A stretch of 57,295 nucleotides of DNA from Methanogenium sp. (lineage in GTDB: Archaea; Halobacteriota; Methanomicrobia; Methanomicrobiales; Methanomicrobiaceae), in contig JAUVCV010000013.1 of NCBI GenBank assembly GCA_030595665.1, positions 1 through 57,295 of the forward strand. The letters run 5' to 3'. The notes beneath the pieces were generated by a model. It did no database searches. It worked only from the letters and a program-made list of their open reading frames with translations, and was not told the DNA's origin. Position 1 is the stretch's first letter, and each line of letters starts with the position of its first letter. Positions 1-8,093 of the stretch are shown here, piece by piece. The position numbers and the translations under genes are program-made.

Positions 1-464
1 AATGCTACTGCCATGCCCTTATACTGTGTCCTCCATTCCGCAGGAGATGCAACGCCAAAAAAGCGGAGCATATTATTCACTACTTCTGGTTTATTTTTTG
101 AAATTAACCTGTTTTTTTCAATATAACCAGAATTCATTAATTCTTTTACAGGCAATTCATCAAGCCAGTCTACCCATCCCTCCAGATTTTTTGATTCTTC
201 CAAACGATGGAGATTTTCTCTATATTGAACCTCTCGATTCAACCAAAATCCTGCAGTACCTCCAATAACACGTTCAAGTTTCATTGCAGTTTCCTGTGTT
301 ATAGATGCTTTACCGTTAATGAGCAGGCTGATATGTTTTGTAGAATTGCCCATTCTCTTAGCAAAATCTTCCTGGGTCCAGTCACGTTCTTCCAGGATAT
401 CCGAGATTGTATCACCAGGGGGTGAAATCCAATCCGGAGAAAAATTTTCAACTTTATTAGTCAT
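1..464 (-). CDS. higA: HigA-type antitoxin, XRE family (3' end outside window)
   Basis: Reading the minus strand from an ATG at 464 gives an open frame to the window edge with no stop, so about 154 residues of the N-terminal part are visible. It starts MTNKVENFSPDW and has an XRE helix-turn-helix at about residues 17-72 (DTISDILEERDWTQEDFAKR, then an MGNSTKHISLLINGKA recognition region), the usual start of HigA antitoxins, which bind their own promoter and neutralise the toxin. Its ATG overlaps the stop of the toxin gene by 8 bp (ATGACTAA), so the two are translationally coupled, toxin first as in HigBA loci. The C-terminal half continues with a helical region typical of longer HigA proteins. 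The cut end prevents checking completeness. Confidence 0.82.
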   Translation of the reverse strand, partial: MTNKVENFSPDWISPPGDTISDILEERDWTQEDFAKRMGNSTKHISLLINGKASITQETAMKLERVIGGTAGFWLNREVQYRENLHRLEESKNLEGWVDWLDELPVKELMNSGYIEKNRLISKNKPEVVNNMLRFFGVASPAEWRTQYKGMAVA

Positions 465-786
465 GATAATTACCGATTTCTATAATACACACTTTTGTTA
501 CACGGGACCAGTCTATACTATCATCATCATCCAATGGGGTTGGATTATTTGCCGGAATGAAAACCAATCGCTTACCATCGGATAAACTGAGTGAGTATTG
601 TCCTATGCGATTGCCCTTCAATTGATGAGGATTCCCGGCAGGCAGGTCGAAAACATTTTGGGCGGCTATAATATCACTTATGCGGGTCCGTAATTTTTTC
701 GCAGATGATTGACCAAGTTCACGATTAGCAGATCTTTGGTTCTCGCAGATTTTTTGCAACTTTTGATTGCTGAACTTGATCTCCAT
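457..786 (-). CDS. higB: HigB-type toxin (RelE/ParE superfamily)
   Basis: 109 residues starting MEIKFSNQKLQKICENQR. The pattern matches the HigB/killer-protein family: an initial strand, two helices (QKLQKICENQRSANRELGQS), a loop with LPAGNPHQLKGNRIGQYSLSL and a closing strand VTKVCIIEIGNYHD. Family members are ribosome-dependent mRNA nucleases or related toxins. An upstream in-frame Met at 900 would add 38 residues that do not resemble the family; the ATG at 786 gives normal HigB length. An AT-rich stretch at about 815-830 could hold the promoter. The toxin gene precedes and overlaps the antitoxin gene. Activity cannot be judged from sequence alone. Confidence 0.8.
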   Translation of the reverse strand: MEIKFSNQKLQKICENQRSANRELGQSSAKKLRTRISDIIAAQNVFDLPAGNPHQLKGNRIGQYSLSLSDGKRLVFIPANNPTPLDDDDSIDWSRVTKVCIIEIGNYHD

Positions 787-1483
787 CAGAACACACACAG
801 AATAGTTAACCGAGGTGGTAAATAATATTTTCTGATCCGATGGTTTAAAAGGTATATTTTCGATCCTGTAGAAATCCTCTGAGAAAACAGGGACCAGCAC
901 TTCATCGTAGGTCTCTCAACCACGGAATACAGATTATTTCGGGGGCAGTCACCCGGATGTGCTATTTGTTGACCCCTGCAAGCTACGGCATACAATTCGC
1001 ATTTCTCCGGGCAAAATGCCTATAATCTGGTTAAGAAACTGTTAAATATCCCCAAAACAGGCTTGCGCCCGAAAATATTGCGTCCACACAGAAGCCCGGA
1101 GAGGGCTGATCTCAGTCGAGATGATCCATAACATCCTCCCAAAAATATCTGACAATAGCGACCCTTTAATAGTCCCCGGCAAATCGTAATTTTCGCAAAT
1201 AAACGGTATTATAGGGATATTTTTTCCACAGGAATAATGAGCGAAAAATACGTCAGTTTTACCCTTGGATTCCCAAACGCAGGGGGCCAAAGAGGGGTAC
1301 TAAACAGGGATGATGCAGTATTAATTTGGGTTCTGATATTCATCTGATGATTTTCTATGGTGCGAATCTTTTCTTTCCCTTCATAGCATTTCTATGGAGC
1401 GAGACAATCCTCATTTTCAGTTCTAATCTACATTAAAACAAAAAGAGAGAACATCAAATGTCAGAAATCCGGATAATCCTCAC
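787..1483. other. about 700 bp without a credible gene
   Basis: Open frames of 69 and 82 codons on the minus strand (786-995 and 1042-1290) lack recognisable domains and a ribosome binding site. I see no RNA gene, inverted terminal repeat or direct repeat array. The part next to 786 must carry the promoter of the toxin-antitoxin pair. The rest may be decayed sequence. Confidence 0.5.
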
Positions 1484-2095
1484 TTAACCCTCTTCCTTCT
1501 CAACCATCCCTTTCGCCTTCAAAAGCCCGCCCGTAAACTCATCAATATATTCCTGCATTGAAAGACTGCCTTCCGGAAACGGGCAGTCGTCAGCATACAT
1601 CTTCCGGATCATCGGATCAGTAGGATAAATCATAATGTCGGTGCCCGTCTTTGCTGCCGCCTGAACCATTGCCTCCCGGAACACACCGATGCAGTATGCA
1701 ATCCGCACCTGATACGTATCAGCCGTTTTTTCCAGAAATTCTGAGAGGCGATATGTCTCTATCTTCAGAAAATCGTCTTTTATTCTCTGGTTTGTGCATT
1801 TGCCCAGCATGTAATGGTACTGAGCGTACGGATACATGCACTCCAGTTCGGCGGGCACCGTCCCGCATGTGCCAAAGATTGCCACATGATATGACGTGTC
1901 GTTCGCATACACGGAATCAAATATTTTATGGAACAGGCGGTGGGAGGGCGACGTGCTATAGGGTTTTCTGACCGCACAGGGAATAAAAACCCCGATTTCA
2001 TGCTGAGGAATCTGGTATTCATCAATAATAAAGCGGAATGCTTCCTCAAACTGACTGAGGTAAAACGGGGGGTCCAGAAGTTTTCTGGAATTCAT
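1484..2095 (-). CDS. Stand-alone DUF5591 protein, related to the ArcS core
   Basis: 203 residues. The segment IGVFIPCAVRKPYSTSPSH (about residues 34-52) carries the PC-x-x-KPY-x-x-S-x-SH signature that also occurs in archaeosine synthase ArcS, encoded in this window at 50048-51682 ([15 protein letters not shown]). A TVPAELECMYPYAQY motif matches the Arc[16 protein letters not shown] motif. Unlike ArcS there is no N-terminal transglycosylase-like domain and no C-terminal PUA domain. It is therefore an isolated DUF5591 unit, possibly an enzyme on another substrate or a partner protein. It is divergently oriented to the DtxR-FeoA gene, with about 95 bp between them. The function is not known to me. 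Confidence 0.7.
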   Translation of the reverse strand: MNSRKLLDPPFYLSQFEEAFRFIIDEYQIPQHEIGVFIPCAVRKPYSTSPSHRLFHKIFDSVYANDTSYHVAIFGTCGTVPAELECMYPYAQYHYMLGKCTNQRIKDDFLKIETYRLSEFLEKTADTYQVRIAYCIGVFREAMVQAAAKTGTDIMIYPTDPMIRKMYADDCPFPEGSLSMQEYIDEFTGGLLKAKGMVEKEEG

Positions 2096-2189
2096 TTGGT
2101 TCGAAGATGCATTTTTTCCTGAAATAGTTTCTCACCTTGGTAACGCCGACATAATCATTAGTCACGAATTGCATAATGTATTTCGATAT

Positions 2190-2828
2190 ATGCAAACCTC
2201 AGTTCACGAGGATTATCTTGAATGGATCCTCGAAAACCGGATTGAATCTCTTGAAGAAGACACGCTTGAATTTCTCTCACACAAATTTAACCGGAATATG
2301 GATACCGTCAGGAATGACTTAAAACACCTCGAAAATACCGGAGATATTACTGTGGGGCCCGGCACTGCTGTCAGACTCACCGAACAGGGGCAAAAAACGG
2401 CAAAATGTATCCTGAAAAAACATAAAGTCCTCGAATGTTTCTTCACAGAAATGCTGGGAATGGACCAGAACACTGCGTCACAGCAGGCGTGCCGTATGGA
2501 GCATGAGGCGTCTGACGACACCATCAGCAGACTCAATCAATACCTTTCCCGCCCGAGGCGGTGCAAACAGGCATGTAACCGTGTCTGCGGCCCGCAGTGC
2601 GATCTAAAATCCCTGTCATCATATAACGAAAAAGAAACGGTTTGTGTCGCATTAATCAGGGGTCCACGCAGAATGGGACGTCTGAATGATATGGGCGTTA
2701 TTCCCGGAGAGGAAATCACCATCCAGAGAAAACTCAGCAACGGTTCACTCGTTGTAACAATCAAGGGAAGTGATATTGCAATCAGTCCCGAAATCGCTGC
2801 GTCTGTCCTTGTGGAGCCTATTGAATGA
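2190..2828 (+). CDS. DtxR-family metal-dependent regulator fused to FeoA
   Basis: About 212 residues from ATG 2190; a TTG at 2169 in the same frame is a weaker alternative. Residues 5-65 form a DtxR/MntR winged helix (SVHEDYLEWILENR and following), 70-125 the metal-binding/dimerisation region (ACRMEHEASDD), and about 140-212 a FeoA/SH3-like domain (RRMGRLNDMGVIPGEEITI). Between them lies RRCKQACNRVCGPQC, four cysteines spaced CX3CX3CX3C. The family represses iron uptake genes when Fe(II) is bound; FeoA domains assist FeoB. The stop overlaps the feoB start (ATGA, 2825-2828), so the protein is probably both regulator and FeoA partner of the ferrous iron transporter. Confidence 0.85.
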   Translation: MQTSVHEDYLEWILENRIESLEEDTLEFLSHKFNRNMDTVRNDLKHLENTGDITVGPGTAVRLTEQGQKTAKCILKKHKVLECFFTEMLGMDQNTASQQACRMEHEASDDTISRLNQYLSRPRRCKQACNRVCGPQCDLKSLSSYNEKETVCVALIRGPRRMGRLNDMGVIPGEEITIQRKLSNGSLVVTIKGSDIAISPEIAASVLVEPIE

Positions 2829-4681
2829 AAGTCGGACTTATTGGAAACCCCAATGTCGGCAAATCATTAATTTTTACCCAGTTAACGGGTATTGGCGTTG
2901 AAATAAGTAATTTCCCCGGCACGACAATCGATATTTTATCCGGTGGCGTCTGTTATCAGCGGGAAATAGTAGAACTGGTAGATTTTCCCGGCATTTATTC
3001 CCTTGACGGAACATCCGATGAAGAGACCAGTGTCCGCCGGTATCTGCAGGAAGAGAATATTGATGTAATCGTTCCGGTTCTGAATGCATCAAATCTTGAA
3101 CGCAACCTCTATCTCCTGTTACAGATTGCTGAGTATCAGATGTCCGGTGTTGTTGTCATCAACATGGTTGATGAATCAGAAAAAGCGGGCATCGAGATAG
3201 ATTTTGCTCACCTTTCTGATATTATCGGTTGCACAGTCATTGCCGCTGCCGCATCAGAAGGACGGAATGTGGGTGATATCATCCCCTGCACACTCTCTGA
3301 CGCACGGAAAATGAACTACGAGGTTCCCTATATGCAGCACATTGAGGCTGCAATAAGAAGCCTTGTAAAAATTCATGGATGTTCCAGACGTGAGGCCCTT
3401 GATGCGCTTCAAAATCTGGGAACCGATGCCGACCTTCTTGATTCAGCGTCAACACTCGCAGAAGAGATTGAAGAAGAGCACCAGATGTCAGTGCACCAGA
3501 TTATCGCGACAAACCGTCATAATGCGGCTGCAAAAATCGCTGATGAAATAACGGTCATAAAAGATCACAAGAAAAAACCCGATCTTGACAGCCTTCTGAC
3601 ACGGGCATTTCCGGGCATTCCAATTCTCATCATTCTGCTCTTCTCAACCCTGATGACCGTATTTTTTATTGGTTCATTTCTGGAAGAGATTATTGTCGAA
3701 TTATTCAATATATATCTGATTGCACCCCTCATGAGTGCCGGGTTATCTCCGTTCTGGGAACAGATTCTCTTCTCACTCATTCTTGCCACACAGGCAGGAC
3801 TGGGAATTGCATTTCCCTTTGTCTTTGTGTTCTATATCCTCATATCCATCCTCGAGGATTCCGGATACATGACACGGGCAGCATTCCTCGCCGACCGGGC
3901 AATGCACCATGTCGGCATGCACGGACAGGCACTGATTCCCATGGTGCTGGGTCTTGGATGCAATGTCCCTGCCATCATGAGCATACGCCAGTTATCAAAA
4001 CGGGAACGCATCATTGCATCATTTTTGATAACCATGGTGCCGTGTTCTGCACGAACGGTCATCATCGCAGGCATTGTTGCTGTGTTTGTCGGTGTCGCAT
4101 GGGCATTTTCAATCTACCTCATAGTGTTCATTCTCATCATTATCACCGGGTTTGTTCTGGCTAAAATCACGCCCGGAGAACAGTTTGGAATGATCCTTGA
4201 GATGGCCCCCCTGAGAAAACCAATCCCGATGCAGACCATGAAACGGGCATGGCTTCATATGAAAGAGTTCCTCTTCATTGCAATGCCCCTTCTTCTCGTA
4301 AGCAGTGTATTTCTGGGAGTGCTCCAGTATGCAGGAACCATTCAGGCATTCCAGGATATCTTTGCGCCCTTTATGGAAGCCGTGCTTGGCCTTCCGTCCT
4401 ATGCATCAACATCACTGATATTTGGCATTCTGAGAAAAGAGATGGCATTTGAGACCCTTGCCATCCTCGCAGGTACCGCAGATCTGGGGTCTGTTATGAC
4501 CAGTCTTCAGCTCTATGTATTTGCGGTAGTGAGCGTGCTCTTTGTGCCGTGTATCTCAACGATTGCCGTTCTTTACCGCGAGATGGGCTGGAAAATAGCG
4601 CTCATGGTATCCACGTATACCCTTATGCTTGGTATGGGAATCGGAACCGCAATCAATCTCCTGGCTGTCAGTTTCCTCTGA
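2825..4681 (+). CDS. feoB: Ferrous iron transport protein B
   Basis: 618 residues. The N-terminal G domain is complete: G1 GNPNVGKS (7-14), G2 NFPGTT (29-34), G3 DFPG (53-56), G4 NMVD (113-116). The C-terminal half has FeoB gate and core motifs (GYMTRAAFLADRAMHHVG, LGLGCNVPAIM, MVPCSARTVI) within about 8-10 membrane spans. FeoB imports Fe(II) across the cytoplasmic membrane. It is translationally coupled to the upstream DtxR-FeoA fusion by a 4-bp overlap, which suggests iron-controlled co-expression. A T-rich stretch follows the stop. The length is in the lower part of the family range because there is no C-terminal extension. Confidence 0.96.
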   Translation: MKVGLIGNPNVGKSLIFTQLTGIGVEISNFPGTTIDILSGGVCYQREIVELVDFPGIYSLDGTSDEETSVRRYLQEENIDVIVPVLNASNLERNLYLLLQIAEYQMSGVVVINMVDESEKAGIEIDFAHLSDIIGCTVIAAAASEGRNVGDIIPCTLSDARKMNYEVPYMQHIEAAIRSLVKIHGCSRREALDALQNLGTDADLLDSASTLAEEIEEEHQMSVHQIIATNRHNAAAKIADEITVIKDHKKKPDLDSLLTRAFPGIPILIILLFSTLMTVFFIGSFLEEIIVELFNIYLIAPLMSAGLSPFWEQILFSLILATQAGLGIAFPFVFVFYILISILEDSGYMTRAAFLADRAMHHVGMHGQALIPMVLGLGCNVPAIMSIRQLSKRERIIASFLITMVPCSARTVIIAGIVAVFVGVAWAFSIYLIVFILIIITGFVLAKITPGEQFGMILEMAPLRKPIPMQTMKRAWLHMKEFLFIAMPLLLVSSVFLGVLQYAGTIQAFQDIFAPFMEAVLGLPSYASTSLIFGILRKEMAFETLAILAGTADLGSVMTSLQLYVFAVVSVLFVPCISTIAVLYREMGWKIALMVSTYTLMLGMGIGTAINLLAVSFL

Positions 4682-4697
4682 AATAAGGGATTCAATC

Positions 4698-4715
4698 TAT
4701 TTTTTCTTTGTTTGT
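4698..4715 (+). terminator. T-rich terminator after feoB
   Basis: A run TATTTTTTCTTTGTTTG lies about 17 bp after the feoB stop, in the form of archaeal intrinsic T-tract terminators. The following sequence to 4939 (about 220 bp) shows no gene; it lies between feoB and the convergent FKBP gene. Confidence 0.5.
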
Positions 4716-4939
4716 TCCATATGTCATGGATCAGGCGATCATTCGTGGAGAGTGGGTATATCACCAGCGTAACCGGTCACATACAAACACTAAAAAGAAT
4801 CGTTGATCCGATCCCTTCGGTCAAAATAGTAACCGGTTCCGATTGATGTGCGGACTCTGAAAAAAATACTGACTATCAGATGTGTCAAAAAAAAGGAGAA
4901 GAATCAAAAAAAGAATAAAAGAAGGCAGACCCATAAGGG

Positions 4940-5413
4940 TCAGTCGTGGGACGCTGACGTGCCAGGCGTTACCGAACACACCCAGATTTTGTAATGAATA
5001 TCTCTTCCGGCAAACGGATGGTTTGCATCAACAACCACCGTTGTTTTGGAGGCCGACACAATCGTCACATTTGCTTCACGACCTCTGGGCAGTTTCATGG
5101 GAATGATTGTCCCCGGTTCCGGTAAGGTATTCGTTGGCAGCTTTCTTCGACTGATTTTTAAGACCAGTCCTTTATTGTAGATGCCATAGGCTTCCTTTGC
5201 CTTCAGTGTCACTAATACTTCGTCATCCGCCCTGCAACCGAGAATTGCTTCCTCAAATTTAGGGTTTATTTCTCCTGCACCAATGGTGTATGCCTTTGGT
5301 TCATTGTCGTACGTATATTCCAGCATTTCACCAGTATCTGCGTCAGCAGAGGAAAAATGCAGGGTGACGGTATCACCCTGTGCTATTTTTGGTATTATAT
5401 TATCAGACATCAT
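4940..5413 (-). CDS. FKBP-type (SlyD-like) peptidyl-prolyl isomerase
   Basis: 157 residues, two adjacent Met codons at the start (5413 and 5410). The FKBP half-barrel is recognisable (GDTVTLHFSSADADTGEML, YTIGAGEINPKFEEAILGC), followed by an IF/flap insert and the returning VVDANHPFAGRDIHYKIWV motif of SlyD-like archaeal FKBPs. Such proteins isomerise prolyl bonds and act as chaperones. There is no signal peptide, so it is probably cytoplasmic. It overlaps the stop of the upstream lipoprotein FKBP gene by 4 bp, making a two-gene isomerase operon. Several aromatic active-site residues of classical FKBPs are replaced, so catalytic strength is uncertain. Confidence 0.85.
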   Translation of the reverse strand: MMSDNIIPKIAQGDTVTLHFSSADADTGEMLEYTYDNEPKAYTIGAGEINPKFEEAILGCRADDEVLVTLKAKEAYGIYNKGLVLKISRRKLPTNTLPEPGTIIPMKLPRGREANVTIVSASKTTVVVDANHPFAGRDIHYKIWVCSVTPGTSASHD

Positions 5414-5943
5414 GCATCTGCAGGAGTTATTGATATTAGTTCAATATCAAAATTCAGTGTTTTTCCAGCCAGATGGTGGTTTGTGTCAATGATGACGTCA
5501 GATTCATTGATTGCAATAATTGGTAATTCAATGACACCCTGATATGATTGCAAGGGAACCAGTTGTCCAATTTCAAATGTGAAATTTTCAGGAAACTCGC
5601 TCTTATTGAAAATCAGGACGTTATTTTCATCCCGTTCCCCATATGCTTCCTCAGGAAACAGTCTCACGGTTTTATTCTCACCAACAGTCATTCCAACGAC
5701 CGCGGCATCAAACCCGGGGATCATCCTGCCCCCGCCAATAACAAATTCAAGAGGTTTCCCCTTTTCAATGGATGAGTCAAATACCTCGCCATCATCGAGA
5801 TAGCCTTTGTAATCTACCTGTACGGTGTCGCCGGCAGATGCGACTGCTGACGGTTGTGACTGGTCTGTGCATCCTGCAGCACAGATACATAAAAGAAGAA
5901 GACAGAGCAGCCCTGTCATATGTTTCAGTAAAAGTTTCTTCAT
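5410..5943 (-). CDS. FKBP-type peptidyl-prolyl isomerase, predicted lipoprotein
   Basis: 177 residues from ATG 5943 (MKKLLLKHMTG); an upstream in-frame start at 6015 would place 24 hydrophilic residues before the signal peptide. A hydrophobic segment ends in the lipobox ICAAGC, predicting a lipid-anchored protein facing outside. The FKBP domain follows (GDTVQVDYKGYLDDGEVFDSS, IGGGRMIPGFDAAVVGM), with a SlyD-like insert and the closing DTNHHLAGKTLNFDIELI. It presumably helps fold secreted proteins. It is coupled by ATGA to a second FKBP gene without a signal peptide, a pairing that would cover both sides of the membrane. Confidence 0.88.
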   Translation of the reverse strand: MKKLLLKHMTGLLCLLLLCICAAGCTDQSQPSAVASAGDTVQVDYKGYLDDGEVFDSSIEKGKPLEFVIGGGRMIPGFDAAVVGMTVGENKTVRLFPEEAYGERDENNVLIFNKSEFPENFTFEIGQLVPLQSYQGVIELPIIAINESDVIIDTNHHLAGKTLNFDIELISITPADA

Positions 5944-6007
5944 ATAGTAATAGAAATCGCGATGAGAATAGTTCAATTTTTTGCCTGAAAAAGGGGGTTT
6001 GAATGGA

Positions 6008-7123
6008 TCAGGCATCTGAATCCGGTGATTTGCCGGGATTCAGAAGAATAGTATTGTCTTCACGGGAGAGACCAATTGCTGCAACCGCCCCGATTCTTCC
6101 GTTCCCACCAAATATACATATATTCTCAGAATCTGCCATAGTCTCGGCCATATCTGCTGTTACAACGCGTTCCCGTGCTGCAAGACCAAAACGGCGGAGG
6201 GGTTTTGAAATAACAAATCCCATTTTAACGGCAATCCCCCACTCCTTCGATAATGATTCTGTCTCAATAAACCGCACCGCTCGCTCGATAACATGATCAA
6301 CTGCATCAGGATTCACCGCAATTTCGATAAAGCTGCAGGAATTTCCCGCCGTACATTCATCCAGATAGGGGTAGAGCATTGCAACAGCATGACCAATGGG
6401 AATTACCTCGCGCATCTTGCCCAGATACTGAAGAAGGCCGAGGGCAAGCGCAAATGTTGCGCCGCCCTCTTTTGTATCGGTATCATCAAGGCCGATTACC
6501 AGATGGGTAAGTGCCTGTGATATGACCTCCCCTTCGGTGATGTTACCACCATCAGTCAGACGCACCTCACAGACACCAACAGCCATTGCCATCATATCCG
6601 TCAGGGAATACGCAGGGCCCCCCACGCATTGGATGGTCTGGATGATAGATTCCCCGTCCCTTCTTACTCCGGTAACACCGACCGCCGGTTTCGGGTAGAG
6701 CCCGATGTCTGAAACAGCTGTTCCCAGACGGGCATATTCAACCAGAATTCTGCCGTTTCTCTTGACTTCAGAGATAATACCGCCTGCAAGACGATGATGA
6801 TACTCACAGAATGCAGCGCACCCTGTACTCATGCACTGGTGATGGATTGCGACCCAGTCCCCGTCAGTTGTGGTAAAGATTCGCCGACATGAACTGGTCA
6901 TCACGACATTGGTTGTCACATACTTTGCCGGTGCGCGCCCTTTTTTTTCTTCTTTGATTGCGACACACTTTTCGGTAACCAGACGGTTTATCCAGTCCTG
7001 AATCGTACTTCGTGCAATCTCCGTTGCGTCTGCGATATCATTGATGGTAAAAAAACCATTTTCGAGGGTATATTCCCTCATTATGGAGAGAAGTTCACGA
7101 CGCTTTTCAATCACGCCGGCCAT
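6008..7123 (-). CDS. Methanogenesis-marker-11-like protein with N-terminal HTH
   Basis: 371 residues from ATG 7123 (GTG 7132 is an alternative). Residues 1-65 look like a winged helix (GFFTINDIADATEIARSTIQDW). From residue 75 on, the protein resembles methanogenesis marker 11, a family related to the TiaS tRNA-agmatinylcytidine synthase fold: DGDWVAIHHQC, VGGPAYSLTDMMAMAVGVCEV, IGLDDTDTKEGGATFALAL and WGIAVKMGFVISKPLRR. The DDTD motif is the most telling. The family is considered methanogen-restricted and has no established biochemical role. It overlaps the end of hom by 17 bp in an ACT-hom-MMP11 operon. The family assignment is from memory of motifs; the HTH fusion could be a lineage trait. 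Confidence 0.68.
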   Translation of the reverse strand: MAGVIEKRRELLSIMREYTLENGFFTINDIADATEIARSTIQDWINRLVTEKCVAIKEEKKGRAPAKYVTTNVVMTSSCRRIFTTTDGDWVAIHHQCMSTGCAAFCEYHHRLAGGIISEVKRNGRILVEYARLGTAVSDIGLYPKPAVGVTGVRRDGESIIQTIQCVGGPAYSLTDMMAMAVGVCEVRLTDGGNITEGEVISQALTHLVIGLDDTDTKEGGATFALALGLLQYLGKMREVIPIGHAVAMLYPYLDECTAGNSCSFIEIAVNPDAVDHVIERAVRFIETESLSKEWGIAVKMGFVISKPLRRFGLAARERVVTADMAETMADSENICIFGGNGRIGAVAAIGLSREDNTILLNPGKSPDSDA

Positions 7124-8093
7124 AACAATCACGAATGAAAAGTAAATCAGCTATAATTGCGCTTGCTGTCTCAGATGAACCCGCACCTTTTCCAATCAGG
7201 GTGATTTCCCCTGCCAGATCGGTCTCAATCGTCACCGCATTAAGGGTATCACGGACAACAAGAGGATGAGATTTCGGGAGAATCGTTGGGGACACACGGA
7301 GAATTTCATTGGCCGGATCAATTTCTCCAATCAACCGGATTGTCTGATCTTCTCTTTCCGCAAGTGCAATAGCAGCTGATGTAACGCCGTCAATGCCAAT
7401 GATATCCACATCAGCGAGACTTTTCTTCAGTCCCCAAACAGCATTCGCAAGAATGACCAGTTTTATTGCAGCATCAATTCCCCTGACGTCATATGTTGGA
7501 TCTGCTTCTGCATACCCGAGTTCACGTGCTTCAAGGAGTGCCTGCTTATAGGTAAGGCCTTCTTCTGCCATCCGTGTCAGGATATAATTACAGGTTCCGT
7601 TAAAAACACCGTAGAGGCGTGATATCTCATTTCCTGCAATACCGTGCTCAATGGTATGCATGAGCGGTATTGCCCCGCATACCGTTGCCTCATACCGAAG
7701 GGTGACGTGATTTTCTGCTGCGAGCGCATGTAATTCCTCAAATTTCAGAGCAATAGGGCCCTTATTTGACGTGACAACATGTTTGCCGCCTGCAAGCGCT
7801 TCCCTGATATATCCGAGTGCCGGTTCACCCGTTTCAGCATTGGTGGGAGAAACCTCAACAAGCACATCATATGCATCTGAAGATATGATATCAGACACGG
7901 TTATCCCGGGTGTGCCGCACATTCCCGTTTCCTTCTTATTCCTGAGAACTGCTGCAATATCCAGTCCGGAACCATCAATAATACCACTCCGGGAATCTGC
8001 AACTGCGGTGACCGTAAGGTCAGTATTCTTTGCAGCAATTACCTCTGCAACCCCTCTGCCAACAGATCCAAATCCAATGATTGCAATGCGCAT
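7107..8093 (-). CDS. hom: Homoserine dehydrogenase
   Basis: 328 residues. The N-terminal Rossmann motif is GFGSVGRGV; the substrate-domain signature follows (HVVTSNKGPIAL, YEATVCGAIPLMHTIEHG, GVFNGTCNYILTRM, DPTYDVRGIDAAIKLVILAN). The enzyme reduces aspartate semialdehyde to homoserine for threonine and methionine synthesis in the cytoplasm. It has no C-terminal ACT domain of its own, but the gene directly upstream encodes a stand-alone ACT protein that overlaps its start by one base, so feedback control may be supplied in trans. It overlaps the downstream MMP11-like gene. Confidence 0.94.
   Translation of the reverse strand: MRIAIIGFGSVGRGVAEVIAAKNTDLTVTAVADSRSGIIDGSGLDIAAVLRNKKETGMCGTPGITVSDIISSDAYDVLVEVSPTNAETGEPALGYIREALAGGKHVVTSNKGPIALKFEELHALAAENHVTLRYEATVCGAIPLMHTIEHGIAGNEISRLYGVFNGTCNYILTRMAEEGLTYKQALLEARELGYAEADPTYDVRGIDAAIKLVILANAVWGLKKSLADVDIIGIDGVTSAAIALAEREDQTIRLIGEIDPANEILRVSPTILPKSHPLVVRDTLNAVTIETDLAGEITLIGKGAGSSETASAIIADLLFIRDCYGRRD

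Noticed and set aside
2-585. Plus-strand open frames over the antitoxin region
   Set aside because: The minus strand encodes a clear HigA-type antitoxin overlapping its toxin; the plus-strand products have no domain.
1042-1290. 82-codon frame on the minus strand
   Set aside because: No domain, no ribosome binding site, no operon context.
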